From Zygnema cylindricum (Eukaryota > Streptophyta > Zygnematophyceae > Zygnematales > Zygnemataceae), in NCBI GenBank assembly GCA_037447655.1, contig JBBHKE010001935.1, positions 154,086 to 218,085 on the forward strand: a DNA stretch of 64,000 nucleotides. Reading direction: 5' to 3'. The number at the start of each line of letters is the position of its first letter. Positions within the stretch are counted from its first letter, which is position 1. Below the pieces are notes generated by a model. The model made no database searches, had not been told where the DNA came from, and saw nothing but the letters and a program-made list of their open reading frames with translations. Below are positions 20,733-32,344 of the stretch, in pieces. The position numbers and the translations under genes were made by a program.

Positions 20733-21670
20733 GTTGTGGCATAATAGATTCGGCCATGTAAACTATGATAGTTTGAGGAAAATGGTCCTTGCTGGAAAAA
20801 TAGAGGGTGTATCAATCACATATGAGCCGCTTAAAACTTGTGATGGTTGCGCTTTAGGAAAAATCCATAGATTGCCATTTCCTACAGAGTCTGAGCATCA
20901 GTCTACGAAACTTTTACAACAAATTCATTCGGATGTCTTTGGTCCGGCGAAGGTTCCATCTGCCGGGGGGGATGAAATATATGGTCACCTTCACAGATGA
21001 TTTCTCCAGGTTTACAAAAGTTTACTTCATGAAGGAAAAGAGTGAAGTGTTTGGTCACTTCAAACACTATAAAGCATGGGCTGAAAAACTTCATAATTTA
21101 CCTATTTTGCAGCTCAAATCGGACAATGGTGGTGAATATACATCAAAGGTATTTGAAACCTTTTTACTTGAGGAGGGAATAAGTCATCTATTGACAGTTT
21201 CATATTCACCGGAACAAAATGGGGTGTCGGAAAGACTGAATAGAACTCTCACGGAGAGCTCTAGGTCGATGCTCGCATGTAAAAATGTGGATCTAAAATT
21301 TTGGGTTGAGGCTCTAAATTGTGCAGTTTATATTATTAATAGGATAGGATCAAGATCGGTAGAAACTACACCTTACAATATTTGGACAGTTAGCAAACTA
21401 GATGTTAGCCATTTCAAGGTCTTTGGTAGTCAATGCTTTATATTGGATACGTCTACAGACTGATGGAAAATGGAACTGAAGGGATTACCGGGTATTCTGT
21501 TAGGATATGATATTCACTCAAAAGGTTATAGAGTCTTTGTGTTTGAGAGGCAGAAAATAGTTGTAGCACGGAACATCATTGTTAAAGATGAACTAGACTC
21601 CATAGTTTTTTTTCAAAGGACAGAGCAGCAAAAACAGCAAAAGGTACAAGAGTGTGTCATTTTATTTTGA
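20700..21670 (+). pseudogene. copia-1 integrase region
   Basis: The gag-pre-integrase zinc domain is seen as LWHNRFGHVNYDSLRKM...CDGCALGK (about 20735-20870). The catalytic core follows with the first Asp in FTDDFSR (about 20990) and the second in LKSDNGGEYTS (about 21115), then EQNGVSERLNRTL with the catalytic Glu. A frameshift near 20960 and a TGA near 21462 break it; the C-terminal part (ELKGLPGILLGYD) continues after the stop. Confidence 0.87.
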
Positions 21671-21706
21671 CTGCAAGAAATTGTCCCGTAGATTCCACAA
21701 ACTGCG

Positions 21707-23440
21707 GTGGTGACTCCAGAGTTAGACTCTCTCCAAGTTCCTCAACAACTTCGGGTTCAGACGAACCAACAACGGTCAGTTCACACAAATTGCAACCAGC
21801 GCAATCAGCACAATGCACGGCATCCGACGATCTCAGCCTCAGAATTTCCGGAAGGAAGAAGATCAAGCAGCCGCCTGCAAGCAAGCTCTCACTTTGCCTA
21901 CTCGGCAACCTCAGGGGAGCCATTCACCATTCAAGACGCCTTCTCATCACCAGAACAGAATCACTGGATCGAGGCCGAAATTAAGTCCATCATGGAGGCT
22001 CAAACATGGGAGCTTTTGGGCCTTCCTCCTGGCCGAAAAGCGATCGGCAGCAAATGGGTATTCAAGGTGAAGTTAAATTGCGATAACACCATTGAACGTT
22101 ATAAGGCCAGACTTGTGGCAAAGGGGTATAATCAAAAGGAAGGAATAGATTTTGAAGAAACATTTTCTTTGTTTGTAAGATTTCCGATAGTTAGGATTTT
22201 GCTGTCTTTAGCTGCTATAGAAGGTATGGAAATACAACAGTTGGATGTAAAAACGGCCTTTTTGCATGAAGAACTAGAAGAGACCATTTACATGCAACAG
22301 CCTGAAAAGTATGTGGAACCAGGAAAAGAGCACTTAGTATGCAAGTTGCTAAAATTTTTGTACGGCCTAAAACAGGCCCCTCAATAATGGAATCTGAAGC
22401 TTGATGAATTCCTAACTAGTCTAGGATTTCAAAGGATAAGTTTTGATCACTCTGTCTACGTTCTAAAGGGTGAAATTGGATAGTGTGTATAGCAGTATAT
22501 GTAGATGATTTGCTATTAATTAGCAAATCAATGGCTGAAATTAACAAAATCAAAACTGCTCTTAACTCACGGTTCGAGATGAAAGACCTCGGTGAGGCAA
22601 AATATATTTTGGGTATCCAGGTAGAGAGGGACTGAAATAAGAAAATAATAAAATTGACTCAAAAATAGGCTATTGGAAACATGTTAGATGAGTACGGAAT
22701 GCGGGGGGCAAAAGGATGTCTAACTCCAATGGAGTTTCGACAGAAGTTAGAGGGAGAAGAGACAGAACCAGGTGTCATTGTTAGCGAGTATTTAGAGTCA
22801 CGAGAGAATAATCCTATGACAATAATACCTTATAGATAGATAGTGGGAAGCTTAATATATTTCATGAACTGTACCCGCCGTGACATTGCTGCAGCAGTCG
22901 GGGTTCTGAGCAGGAGTCTAGAAAATCCGAGAAAATCTGATCTTAATGCAGCAAGGAGAGTCTTAAGATATTTGGAAGAAACTAAAGATCTCAAACTCAC
23001 TCTAGACGAAGGAGAAGTCAAGGTGCAAACATGGAGTGATGCAAGCTATGGCGATATGCCAAGTCGGAAATCTACCACGGGATTTGTTCTACAAATTGGG
23101 AACGGTACTTGTTGCTGGAGCAGCAAACTTCAAAAGGTACAGCACAGTCGACAATGGAGTCAGAATATATGGCAGCAAGCTCGACCCACAAAGAACTCTT
23201 ATGGGTAAAATTCATATTACAAGAACTAGGATACATGCAAGTTGGTCCATAAGTGATCTGGTGTGATAACCAGGCTACCATTGCCATTGCTTCTAACCCT
23301 AGTCATCACTTCCGAAGCAAGCACATGGATGTACGATTACACTTTATAAGAGAAAAAGTGTTCTCTGGAGTGCTTAAATTATGTTATTTGCTAGATGCAA
23401 AAATGATTGCTAATATGCTCACTTAAGGCCTTCCTGCTCC
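21707..23440 (+). pseudogene. copia-1 reverse transcriptase and RNase H region
   Basis: RT begins around NHWIEAEIKSIMEAQTWELL (21955) and includes KARLVAKGYNQKEGIDF, QLDVKTAFLHEELEE and the active-site YVDDLL at about 22496-22513. RNase H follows (WSDASYGD, then the DNQATIAIASNPSHHF region near 23265-23320, frameshifted). Stops interrupt it at about 22385, 22480, 22633, 22665 and 22837. Confidence 0.88.
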
Positions 23441-23656
23441 TAAGCTGAACTAATGTAGGGACATAGTGGGATTAAGTGAATAGTTGAATTGCTGCACTGC
23501 TATACTGCCACTATACGATAACTATTGGAGATAACCAACGCAGTGTGATGTAGTGGAACTGGGTGACTTGCTAATTGTTATATTGCTATGCTGCGATGCT
23601 GCGCTAGTTTATCACCGCAGATGCGCTCTTATAATGAGTCTAATGATTTATGGGAG

Positions 23657-24488
23657 TGTTGTCTTTTTGGAAAACATTCAGTCTCAGAGTAGCGCAGCTG
23701 CTATATAGACAAAGCAGCGCAGCTGCCATACATACAGAGCAGCGCAGCTGCTATACAACAGAGCAGCGCAACAGCAGAGCAAACGGAGCAGCGCAGCTGG
23801 TTTACAGCAGAGCAGCGGAGCAGCAAAGCAGCGCAGCAGCAGAGCAATGCAACAGTGAAGCTGCGACACAGACAAGAGAACGCAAACACGATTATATTTG
23901 ATATGGTCCGTACGGACAATGCAGCGTCTGATATTCTTAATGTGATTCTGTACAAGAGAGAGCAAATGCGATAGATACGATTCTAGTCAACTTAGTGGGG
24001 AACTCAGTGGTAACTTAGTGGGTAACTCAGTGGTAGCTTAGTGATAGCTCAGTGGTAGCTTAGTGATAGCTCAGTGGTAGCTTAGTGATAACTCAGTGGT
24101 AGCTTGACAAATTAGTGGTAGCTTGGTGGTTTAATGTACCTCTCAAGTACAGTGGTGTTGCCTGTTCAACACAAGTATAAGACCTAAAACTCAGAACATA
24201 TTATGAATCCAGACTTCTAAGTAGTAAAACTGTAGACAATTTTTGGGAAACTTCTGAGTATTATATCTTGAGTGTTGTCGGGTCAATTGTGTTAAAACTT
24301 TTGGAGTTATGAGTGTTTATTCTACTCTATTTTCTGATAGATTTTTGTGAGGTTTGAATGCTTGTATAAGAATTGGTGAGTACTTAAGATTAGTTATTTG
24401 GTAAGATTATTGATAGCTTTTGAGAGTGTATCATGTCTACTTCTACTACTACTGCTACTCCACCTACATCGGTTGTTGTAGAACAACA
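23657..24488 (+). repeat. 3' LTR of copia-1
   Basis: 832 bp, matching the 5' LTR end to end. It differs by a longer GCTTAGTGATAGCTCAGTGGTA tandem (about 24000-24115) and a different count of CAGAGCAGCGCAG units. The divergence is more than trivial, so the insertion is not recent. Confidence 0.9.
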
Positions 24489-24649
24489 CGGATAGGTTTA
24501 GTGATTGTCGCGTCTTCTATTATGACGCCTCACTAAACCACTCTTTTTATTTACGTGGCTCATTTTGGTTGGTTCCACGTAGATACTTAAAATCTTTAAA
24601 TAATCTTCGAAGGCAAAGTCAGACCGTAGTAAGTATACTATCTACAGCG

Positions 24650-24860
24650 GAGGTATATCTGTATAGCATAGGTATTATGTGTACCATCTGTTTCAGCAGA
24701 GGTATTATGTGTATCAGCGGAGGTAATATCTGTACCATTTGTAACACCTAAGGTATTATCTGTAACACCGGAGGTAATATTTGTACCATCTTTATTAGCG
24801 GAGGTATTATCTGTACCAGCGGAGGTAATATATGTACCATTTGTAACACTGGGGGTAATA
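24650..24860. repeat. Tandem GCGGAGGTAATATCTGTACC array inside repeat F
   Basis: About eight imperfect units of 25-33 bases. The F copy at 49740-49780 has only two such units, so the array has expanded in this copy. Confidence 0.75.
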
Positions 24861-24969
24861 TAGGTAGCAGCGGATTTAATTAATGACTTGTATAGAGTGC
24901 ATTGTAATGTGATATTTAAAATTTTTAAAGGAACGACAAAAAGGCGACGGCAAACTTTGATGGTGGGAG

Positions 24970-26087
24970 TGTTGATATATGTGTATTTTCTAAGTTTGTA
25001 TTAGGATAGAAAAAGGCAAAGTCTGCCTCTAACTCCCTTCTCCAAGCCCCCACACTTGTTGTAGTCATTGAAGGTTGGGTAGGGAGATAGAGCCATGGCT
25101 GCCTAAAGCTTTTTAGAGAGACAGGTAGCAGAATATATGTAGGTTTACCAAAAGGATTGACGGACGCAAGGTTTGATCTTGATACCAGCCACCCGTCAAA
25201 TAAGCCATTAGCTTTTTCCGTTAAGTCTAGGACCAATGCTAATATATATTGTGTTTGATAGGTATTTTAATAGTTACACGTAGAGATTTCCATTTAACTA
25301 GGTTAACGGATTATAGAACAAAGAATCAGTTGTACTTTAAGTACCGGGCGAAACAAGTTGTACGAATATTTGTTTCGACGGTCCGTATAAAATACTGATA
25401 TAAATCGACGATCATGGTGCGAGCCGAGATTCCAAAATGGCCGCCTTGGCGTTTTTTAGCGCCGCCACTTCGGATGACACGTGGCAAAATCTTGGAGTGT
25501 TGCGAGATCTTCGGAATGCATGATGACAAATCCGGATGTGACAAATGTCACTATTATGGCGATGTCGTACAATGTTCGTACAAAAAGTACTCCGGCACCT
25601 TTACTTTCTTGTACGGTACAGTCATGTGATTGGTCAGTATCTCAGTACTAAGGGGTTTAGAGAGGGGTGTAGGACTTAAAATATTTTGGGTAGGAAGCTC
25701 CCTCTCCCAAAAGCATCTTGTATAAAAGGCAAACTTTGGCCAGCCATAATTATAAACTCAGTTGACCATTTTCAATGATTCTTTTTGCTGCACACTCAGG
25801 GGAGTCCAAGCTACACAGGGGTGTGGTCGGTTAGAGATTTTTCTTACGAGAGTGTCTGCATCTCTAAGGGAAAGTCAAAGTGGGTGAATGTGTCTAAAAC
25901 TAATTTTCTACCATTGCATTCTGTGGTGGATCTGAGCACACAAAAAGTCTTATTTCACTGGGGTGAAGCTGAAACGGGGTTCTCATTGTTAACGGGTCTG
26001 GGTTATATAAACTTGGAGTCGGCACTATGTAGATTAGTTTCTTTGGATATGGGAATTCTGTGGGACAATGGAGCCTATAGAATTTCA
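24970..26087 (+). mobile_element. Solo copia LTR (1118 bp), GGGAG target duplication
   Basis: Begins TGTTGATATATG and ends TAGAATTTCA, bracketed by GGGAG (24965-24969, 26088-26092). Homologous landmarks shared with the other M-family LTRs are CACTTGTTGTAGTC, AGCCATGGCTGCC, an antisense tRNA-like block (25155-25235), TATAAAAGG (25721), the hairpin CACTCAGGGGAGTCC and a final ATGGAG. There is no internal region; loss by LTR-LTR recombination is the usual cause. Confidence 0.88.
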
Positions 26088-26269
26088 GGGAGCGTGACGG
26101 AATACTTTCGTCGAATTCGCATCCACGTTGGCTCAAGGCACATGGCGCATGCGACGTGTACTCACTTAATCGCGCGCTCATCGTGTATTTTTTTTCCTTT
26201 TTACACGCGACTCAGTTCTTGTACAGGTTCGGTTTTAGACTTCTCTTTGGCATACAACACTACACATGA

Positions 26270-27350
26270 TTGTTTGGTGGGGCCGTGAGAACTAGTTTGA
26301 GAAAGGAGAACAAGACAAGGGTCAAATTCTTCGAAGAATTGATACATTTAAAGTTTAAACCTAATGAACCAGTTGATGATGTCGTTAAGCGGTTTTGTAT
26401 TCTTTTCAAACAACTTACTAACCTTGGTAAAATGTTGGATGAAGACCACAAGCTTGAAGGCTTTCTGAATGGTCTTCCCGAGTATCTTCGAAATCCTTGT
26501 GATATCCTCAAGTCAAAAAAGGCGACGCCTTATGAGTATGCTATGATCTATTTGAAGACACTAGATAAAGCAAGGGAAGGTTCAAGTAGAGGAGCCGGAA
26601 AAAATAACCACGCTTAATATTAGCCGCACCCGAAACCAAGAATCTCAACTTACTTCGTGGAAGAGGGGCTCCAAGGGGAAGACCTCGAGGCTGAGGAGGC
26701 GTCGTTAGAGGAGGAGGAAGGGAGAAACCGATTTGCAATAAGGTTTAGGCTGATCCTAATGGCTCGAACCTTACATGCTACAAGGGTCACAAATTAGGAC
26801 ATTTGCGGCGGAATGTTCAGACAAAGAGAAACAACGTTACCCTTGCAAGCATTGGGGCCATGCGAATACACAATGTTATGATCGAGTTGATAGGGGTTCA
26901 GAAAGAGGAGGTGGTTGAGGTGACCGTGGCCATGGCCGTGGTGGAAGCCGAGGTCGTGGACCCAATCGTGTAGGAAGTCATCGATATTACAGAGAGTTTG
27001 GTGAGAAGCTTGGATAAAAAATTAAAAATTTCTCGATTTCTCGTGACATGGATTTGAATTCAGTTATTGATGGGAATTCTACCAAGGAGTGGATTAATGA
27101 CCCTGTGTAATTCATCATATTTGTACGGATAAGACATTCTTAGAGGAGTTGACGACATTGACAGTTCCAAAGAAAGTTAAGGTTGCAAGTGGCCACATGA
27201 TCCATGTTGATTAAATCAGCACCGTTCAGTTAGATTTACTAGTTCATGATGAGTTCGTCAATGAGGTTCAGTGTGTGCAAATTGTACTCTTTGAGGACAT
27301 TGGCTACACACTAAAATATTGGCAACGTGGCGTCTCGGATTAAAAAAACA
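26270..27350 (+). pseudogene. Copia gag-protease relic of a different family
   Basis: 26270-26617 encodes a capsid-type segment (FFEELIHLKFKPNEPVDDVVKRF, LNGLPEYLRNPCDIL). After a stop come an RGAPRGRPRG-type arginine/glycine run, two decayed zinc knuckles (CYKGHKLGH; PCKHWGHANTQC) and a protease-region relic (VPKKVKVASGHMIHVD). Stops and shifts are frequent. No LTR is attached, and it abuts repeat F on the left. Confidence 0.72.
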
Positions 27351-27589
27351 ATGCATCCGACAATCAAGGTTTACGCTTATAACCTTGGAGATTTTTTGTT
27401 TAAGGGTGAAGTTCCATTAGGGAAAAAATGAGGGTTTTTCCTATTATTCGTACTGCATCATAGAGTTCCATACCAAATTTGAATTTTTGTCAAAAAAATA
27501 AAGTTGCTGAATGACGGATTTGATTTGATTGTTCAAGGTTACGGGCGTAAACCTTGACCGTCATATGCAAAATCAGATATGCTATCAGT
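27351..27589. other. Nothing recognised
   Basis: Short AT-rich interval. The word CAAGGTTTACGCTTATAACCTTG is part-palindromic and recurs inverted near 27535-27560. Confidence 0.4.
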
Positions 27590-28020
27590 CGAACCTTTTA
27601 TTTTGCAACAAATAAACTGAAGAAGGTCAATTTTAAGAGCCTGAACGTATAGCATTGTTTCGCACTTAAAAGTGAAAAAATATCCACGTTGAACGCCCGA
27701 TCATGTGGCTTCACGTCGCATAGGCCATGTGCCATACGCCAAGGTGGATGCGAGCCCAGTAGAAGCTGCGAGAAAATATTTGATGGAGGATATTCTTTCA
27801 CGCTCATGTTGCCATCCAATAACCATTCTGACATTTTTGTACGCTTTTACAAATCTTAAGTTTCCTTCGCCTGTAATTTTTTTTTTTCAATTCCTCGTAC
27901 AAGTCACTTTTTACCTCCGCTAGTACAAATATGTGGTCACACTTTGCTATTATAGATTCTATATAGATTCGTAGGATTGTAACAGTTTCTTACGTGGAAC
28001 CAACCAACATGTGCCAGGCG
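27590..28020. repeat. Dispersed repeat F, minus-orientation copy (diverged)
   Basis: It carries, in the same order as 49557-49900, the CACGTCGCA...CCATGTGCCATACGCCAAGGTGG block, the TTTTTGTACG / CCTCCGCTAGTACAAAT block and TACGTGGAACCAACCAA at the edge. Identity is moderate. Confidence 0.6.
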
Positions 28021-29486
28021 AAAACAAAAGTCGGCTAGTGACCCGACACAATGGAACGAAGGCCACTGACACCACCTAATGCAACCACATCCTACTTTAT
28101 TTTTGGAATTAAATCGTGTTTTTTTTTTTTTCAATATTTTGTGTTGTCTATCGGTAGCCCTTTGGTGCGTAGCCAATGCGTACCGTTTTTTAACCTATCG
28201 ATAATCGATATATTAGTTAGATATATAGGTAGGGGAACTATCGCACTGTATTGTCGGCTCGCAAATCATTAACGATTAATATCGTGCCCATCATGGTCGC
28301 GACACCTCCATACTGTGGTACGGAATGAATTGTGAAAACAAATTTCCTCCCCTCGGTTGCTATATCGTAATACTCCTTTCTTACTGCATTTTTGTAAAGT
28401 AATTTTTTACTGTGGTAAGAACCGCCCACCCTAAACCCATATCTTGCCGATATGTTTTTTTTGGTCTCCAAACAATATATCGTGACCCTTCATATTCAAT
28501 AACCGATAACATTTGTTATCGAATATATTGCGATAAGACTTGCTAGATAAACAACTCTACCAATTTGGAATCTGACACGAATTCCCCTTCCGCAACCTAA
28601 AACGTGATGCAAAATGACTCTTTGTGCTTCACAATATGAAACACCATACGAGAAAGCCACCATGCGGAATGTACAAACATTTGTTGTATACGATGTGTTC
28701 ACCAATGTTTGTACACTTTTAATTTAGCTTTCGTCAAAAGATCACGAAAAATATTCATCTACATGAAAATTATTGATAAGAAACATGAAAATATCATGGT
28801 CTGATAATACACATACAGTTGTAGAGATATGAGTAACAATACGTTTACACATGGTACATTATCCAAAAAAGTGAGTAACGTTGGATAAAATTCTCTAAAT
28901 CAATTAGATGCGCATTCATTTTGACGTTCATTTGAAAATGATTATTGAAAAACTATGGTAGCTTTTAAATAAGTGTCATCCTAGCGCGAGTAAAATAAGT
29001 TCTATAAAGTCCTCTTTTTTTTATTCATCAAGTCCAATGGTGTTTTAACTGTAACGTATTTTAAGAAGCATTCACAAAAGAATGTTCATTTTCATGAAAA
29101 TTATGGATTGGAAATTCTACATAAGCAAGGTTTGAACCGATGCATATACATTGTGTAGAGAAAATAACGATAAAAATACTTACACATTGATTTGTTCTCT
29201 TTTGAATTTGGGGCCACACTAAGTCAAATTATATATAAAAAAATAGTACAATAATTTTATAATCAAATTTGTAATATATTTTAACCTTGACAAGGTTACT
29301 CTTATGAAGGTTAGTGCCCATGTGTTGAAGTAAGATTTTTTTTCTCGCCGTTTTCCTTTAGAACTAAATCCTTCACAAATACAATGTTATTTCGTATGAA
29401 GGAATTTTAAAGGTCGAAGTACAATTTACATTATCTTGACACTTAGTTTGTACTCGGGTTTCATGGCTTAGAATCATTGCCATACC
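28021..29486. other. No gene seen; AT-rich DNA with old repeat relics
   Basis: 28150-28560 contains TATCGATAATCGATATA and CCGATAAC words like those of the hAT-like element at 11452. 29305-29360 repeats the GTGCCCATGTGTT / TTTTTTTCTCGCCGTTTTCC words of the fold-back family. Open frames are short and unsupported. Confidence 0.4.
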
Positions 29487-30482
29487 TTCAATTCCGTGTC
29501 CCCCATTTGTACCAAAATCGAGGAAGCCTCTATTTAGTTTTTGACTAACCCACTTTCAACGAGAGCAACTGCCACCCTAGCATACAAATAGATAACTTGA
29601 CTGCACTCTTGTGCAGTGTGGACTCTTTTGAGTCCACAACAAAAAGAATCACTAAAAACGCCCAACCAGACGATTAGTTATGGAGTGGCAAAGATGCCAA
29701 TATTTATACTAGCTTGTTGGGAGAGAGGCGGCTACCTCCTCAATCCACTAAGTCCTAAACACTCTCACAACCTCTATCTACTAATGTACGAAACCAATCA
29801 AAAGACTATACAGTACAGAAAGGTACTGCGGCCGATGTACTTTCTATACGGCCTATGTACCACAAGGCCATGGGGTGGACGCCTGTCTCCTCCGGACTTG
29901 TTCTCACGCTTCTCGGGATTCCCGCTTCCCAATGACATCTCGCCACGTGTCGCCAGGTCATGTTACATCCGAAAACCGCCAAAGCGGCCATTTCGGGATC
30001 TCGGCGATGATGTGAGCCGTCGGATCCAAACCGGCTTTAATTCCTAGCCATTCAAAAACAAATGTGTGGTACATTTGTTTCCTGCGTACTTAATTCTATA
30101 CCTACTTTCTATGTATCCTAATTGAAATTCTGTTAATCAGATTAGTCGTAAATCTAAAGTTTAAATAGCTATCGAACCTATGTATCCTAACGAACTACAC
30201 GACACACACGTAAGGGTTGACGGTTACGCCTCGCCCTACTTGTCGGAGGTTCGAGTCTTGCAGGACTTAACCTTTTTGGTTGAGAGTGACTTAGGTTACT
30301 CTTAAGCCCTGCCTATGGAGAAAAGGCAGCCATGGCTCCACCGCCCTATTTGTCTTTCAGTGACTACAACAAGTATGGGGGCTAGAGAAAGAAGGTGGAG
30401 GCAGGATACTTCTGCTTTTCTTTTCCTTTTTATTATAATTAAGACCTAGAAAAGACATCCCCTAAATTTAGTGATTTCAACA
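29487..30482 (-). repeat. 3' LTR of copia-B
   Basis: On the minus strand it starts TGTTGAAATCAC and ends near GGAATTGAA. It includes GTATAAATATTGGC (TATA), a GGACTCAAAAGAGTCC hairpin and, antisense to it, a tRNA-like block with GGTTCGAGTC at 30248-30257. The last bases are eroded from the expected TGCA. Confidence 0.8.
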
Positions 30483-32062
30483 CTCCCCTAATTTTCTGGT
30501 CTAATCTTAATTTCTCTTTTAATCCACATTTTTCTCTACAGTACTTTAGCTTGGGAGATGGCACAAGCTTTGTCATCATATCAGCCACCATTTCCTTATC
30601 ACTCCTATACACCAAATTCACAATTTTATTTTCCACTTTTTCCCTCACAAAGACCAATCTTATAACCATATGTTTAACTTTGAAATGATGTTTTGGATTG
30701 GCTGCAATTGCAATTGCAGCCTGGTTATCACAAAACACTTCATGCACTCCCTTTTTCATGTACCCCAATTCTTGCAACAAAGACTTCACCCACATCAGCT
30801 CTTTCACAGCAGAACAAGAGGCCATGTACTCAGCCTCCATAGTGGACTGAGCAACAACCTTTTGTTGCTTCCTGCTCCAACAGCAAACACCTTCCCCCAC
30901 ATACAATACATATCCAGAAATGCATCTTCTCATAGATGCATCCCCATAACTGGCATCACTCCAAGTAGTGATGTCAGTGTGCTCCCCTCCCAAATGTAAC
31001 CTTAGATCCCTAGTTCTCATTAGGTATCTCATTACTCTCTTGGCTGCCTCCCAGTCTCTCTTCCTAGGATCAATAAGACTCATACTGAGGACTCCAACTT
31101 CTGCAGCTATATCAGGCCTGGTACAATTCATAAAGTAAATCAAAATTCCTACAACCTGTCTGTAAGGAATAGACTTCATAAACTGCCTCTCCTCTGGACT
31201 CATCTGATCATCTAGCATTCTCACTCCTCCTTCTACACTCTCATCACTTACTTTCTTCAAGTCCATGGGAGTGGTACAACTGTTTGCATTCTCCATCTGA
31301 AACTTCTCCAGCATATTTCCTATAGCCTCTTTCTGAGTAATTCTGATTATCCTCTTCCCCCTATCTCTTTCCATTTGAATTCCCATAATATATTTAGCCT
31401 CCCCTAAATCCTTCATGTCAAATCTGCTTCTCAGATTTTTCTTTAGCCTATTTATCTTCTCCATAGACTTACTCAATACCAGCAAATCATCCACATAAAT
31501 TGCAATAAAAATTACACCATTCTCATCCTCAAACATATAAATAGAATGGTTAGAACAAATCCGAATATACCCAGACTAATAAGAAACTCATCTAGTTTCT
31601 TATTCCATTGTCTGAGGCCTGCTTTAGTCCATATAAGGACTTTATAAGTCTGCAGACTTTACTTTCCTCTCCTTCTTCTACAAAACCTTCTGGTTGCCGC
31701 ATGAAGATTTCCTCCTCCAGTTCACTGTTGAGGAAGGCGGTCTAAATATCCATCTAATGTATCTCCATGTCTTTCGCTGCTGCTAATCTAAGGAGAATCC
31801 TCACAGATGGGAATTGAACTACCGGAGCAAAATTCTCCTCAAAATCTATCCCTTCTTTTTGGGTGAACCCTTTTGCCACCAGCCGAGCCTTATATCTCTC
31901 AATGGTGTTATCTAGGTTCAATTTCAGTTTAAATCCATATTTACAACCAATAGGTTTTCTGTCTGGTGGACAGTCCACTAGCTCCCAAGTATTTGCCTCC
32001 ATGATTGAAGCCATATCATCATTTATGGCTCTGACCCATCTTTCTTTCTCTAGACTTTCCAT
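30439..32062 (-). pseudogene. copia-B reverse transcriptase and RNase H
   Basis: RT N-part at 32062-31754 ([39 protein letters not shown]). A gap with stops follows at 31753-31537. Then a 365-residue open frame starts in the palm with IAIYVDDLLVLSKS (active site intact) and runs through RNase H (ITTWSDASYGDAS, FCDNQAAIAIAANPKHHF). The frame does not stop at the polypurine tract but reads ~40 bases into the 3' LTR (stop at 30439). This is the longest intact pol block in the window. Confidence 0.9.
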
Positions 32063-32344
32063 TGCCTCCGAGTATGATTGAGGCTCATCTGGGTGAGAAA
32101 GCTTTGTTACCTTGTGAGCAGCCTGTTTTTCTTAAAGCCTTTTGCTGCTCCTCCATCCTCCCTCAAAATCTGAAGCTGGAATGGAGGGAAGTCTTGGATT
32201 TCTTCAAACTGTCTCATCAGCTCCCCTATCCATGGAAACCGGTTATGTCTCCTCTTCCTCTCTCTCCTCAAAGTGTGTAGGAATATGAGGGGATTCTGGT
32301 ATATCTCCCCCATCTTTTATCTCCCCTGAATCTGTAATCATGTT

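Larger units (their letters stand above)
18602..24488 (+). mobile_element. Ty1/copia retrotransposon 'copia-1', two LTRs, CGGAT target duplication
   Basis: The 5' LTR (18602-19401, 800 bp) and 3' LTR (23657-24488, 832 bp) both begin TGTTGTCTTTTT and end GAACAACA. The 5-bp repeat CGGAT flanks the whole element (18597-18601, 24489-24493). The domain order gag, protease, integrase, reverse transcriptase, RNase H is that of Ty1/copia. The primer site follows the 5' LTR directly, and a short TTATGGGAG polypurine tract precedes the 3' LTR. The LTRs contain a CAG/CGCAGC-rich stretch with different repeat numbers. Coding parts carry several frameshifts and stops, so the element is not autonomous. Confidence 0.93.
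24494..26260. repeat. Dispersed repeat F, copy interrupted by a solo LTR
   Basis: 24548-24969 and 26093-26200 together are collinear with the reverse complement of 49557-49900: TTTACGTGGCTCATT, GGCGACGGCAAACTTTGATG, then CGTGACGG, CACATGGCGCATGCGACGTG and GCTCATCGTG. The left edge carries the palindrome GGTTTAGTGA...TCACTAAACC (24494-24538). Inside, GCGGAGGTAnTATCTGTACC units repeat (24650-24860). No coding capacity; class unknown. Confidence 0.65.

Noticed and set aside
23657-24488. Tandem copia-1 element with a second gag start after the 3' LTR
   Set aside because: The apparent second gag start is the end of the LTR itself. The CGGAT duplication follows immediately at 24489.
29616-30047. 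143-codon plus-strand frame
   Set aside because: Lies antisense in the copia-B LTR; no conservation with other LTR copies.
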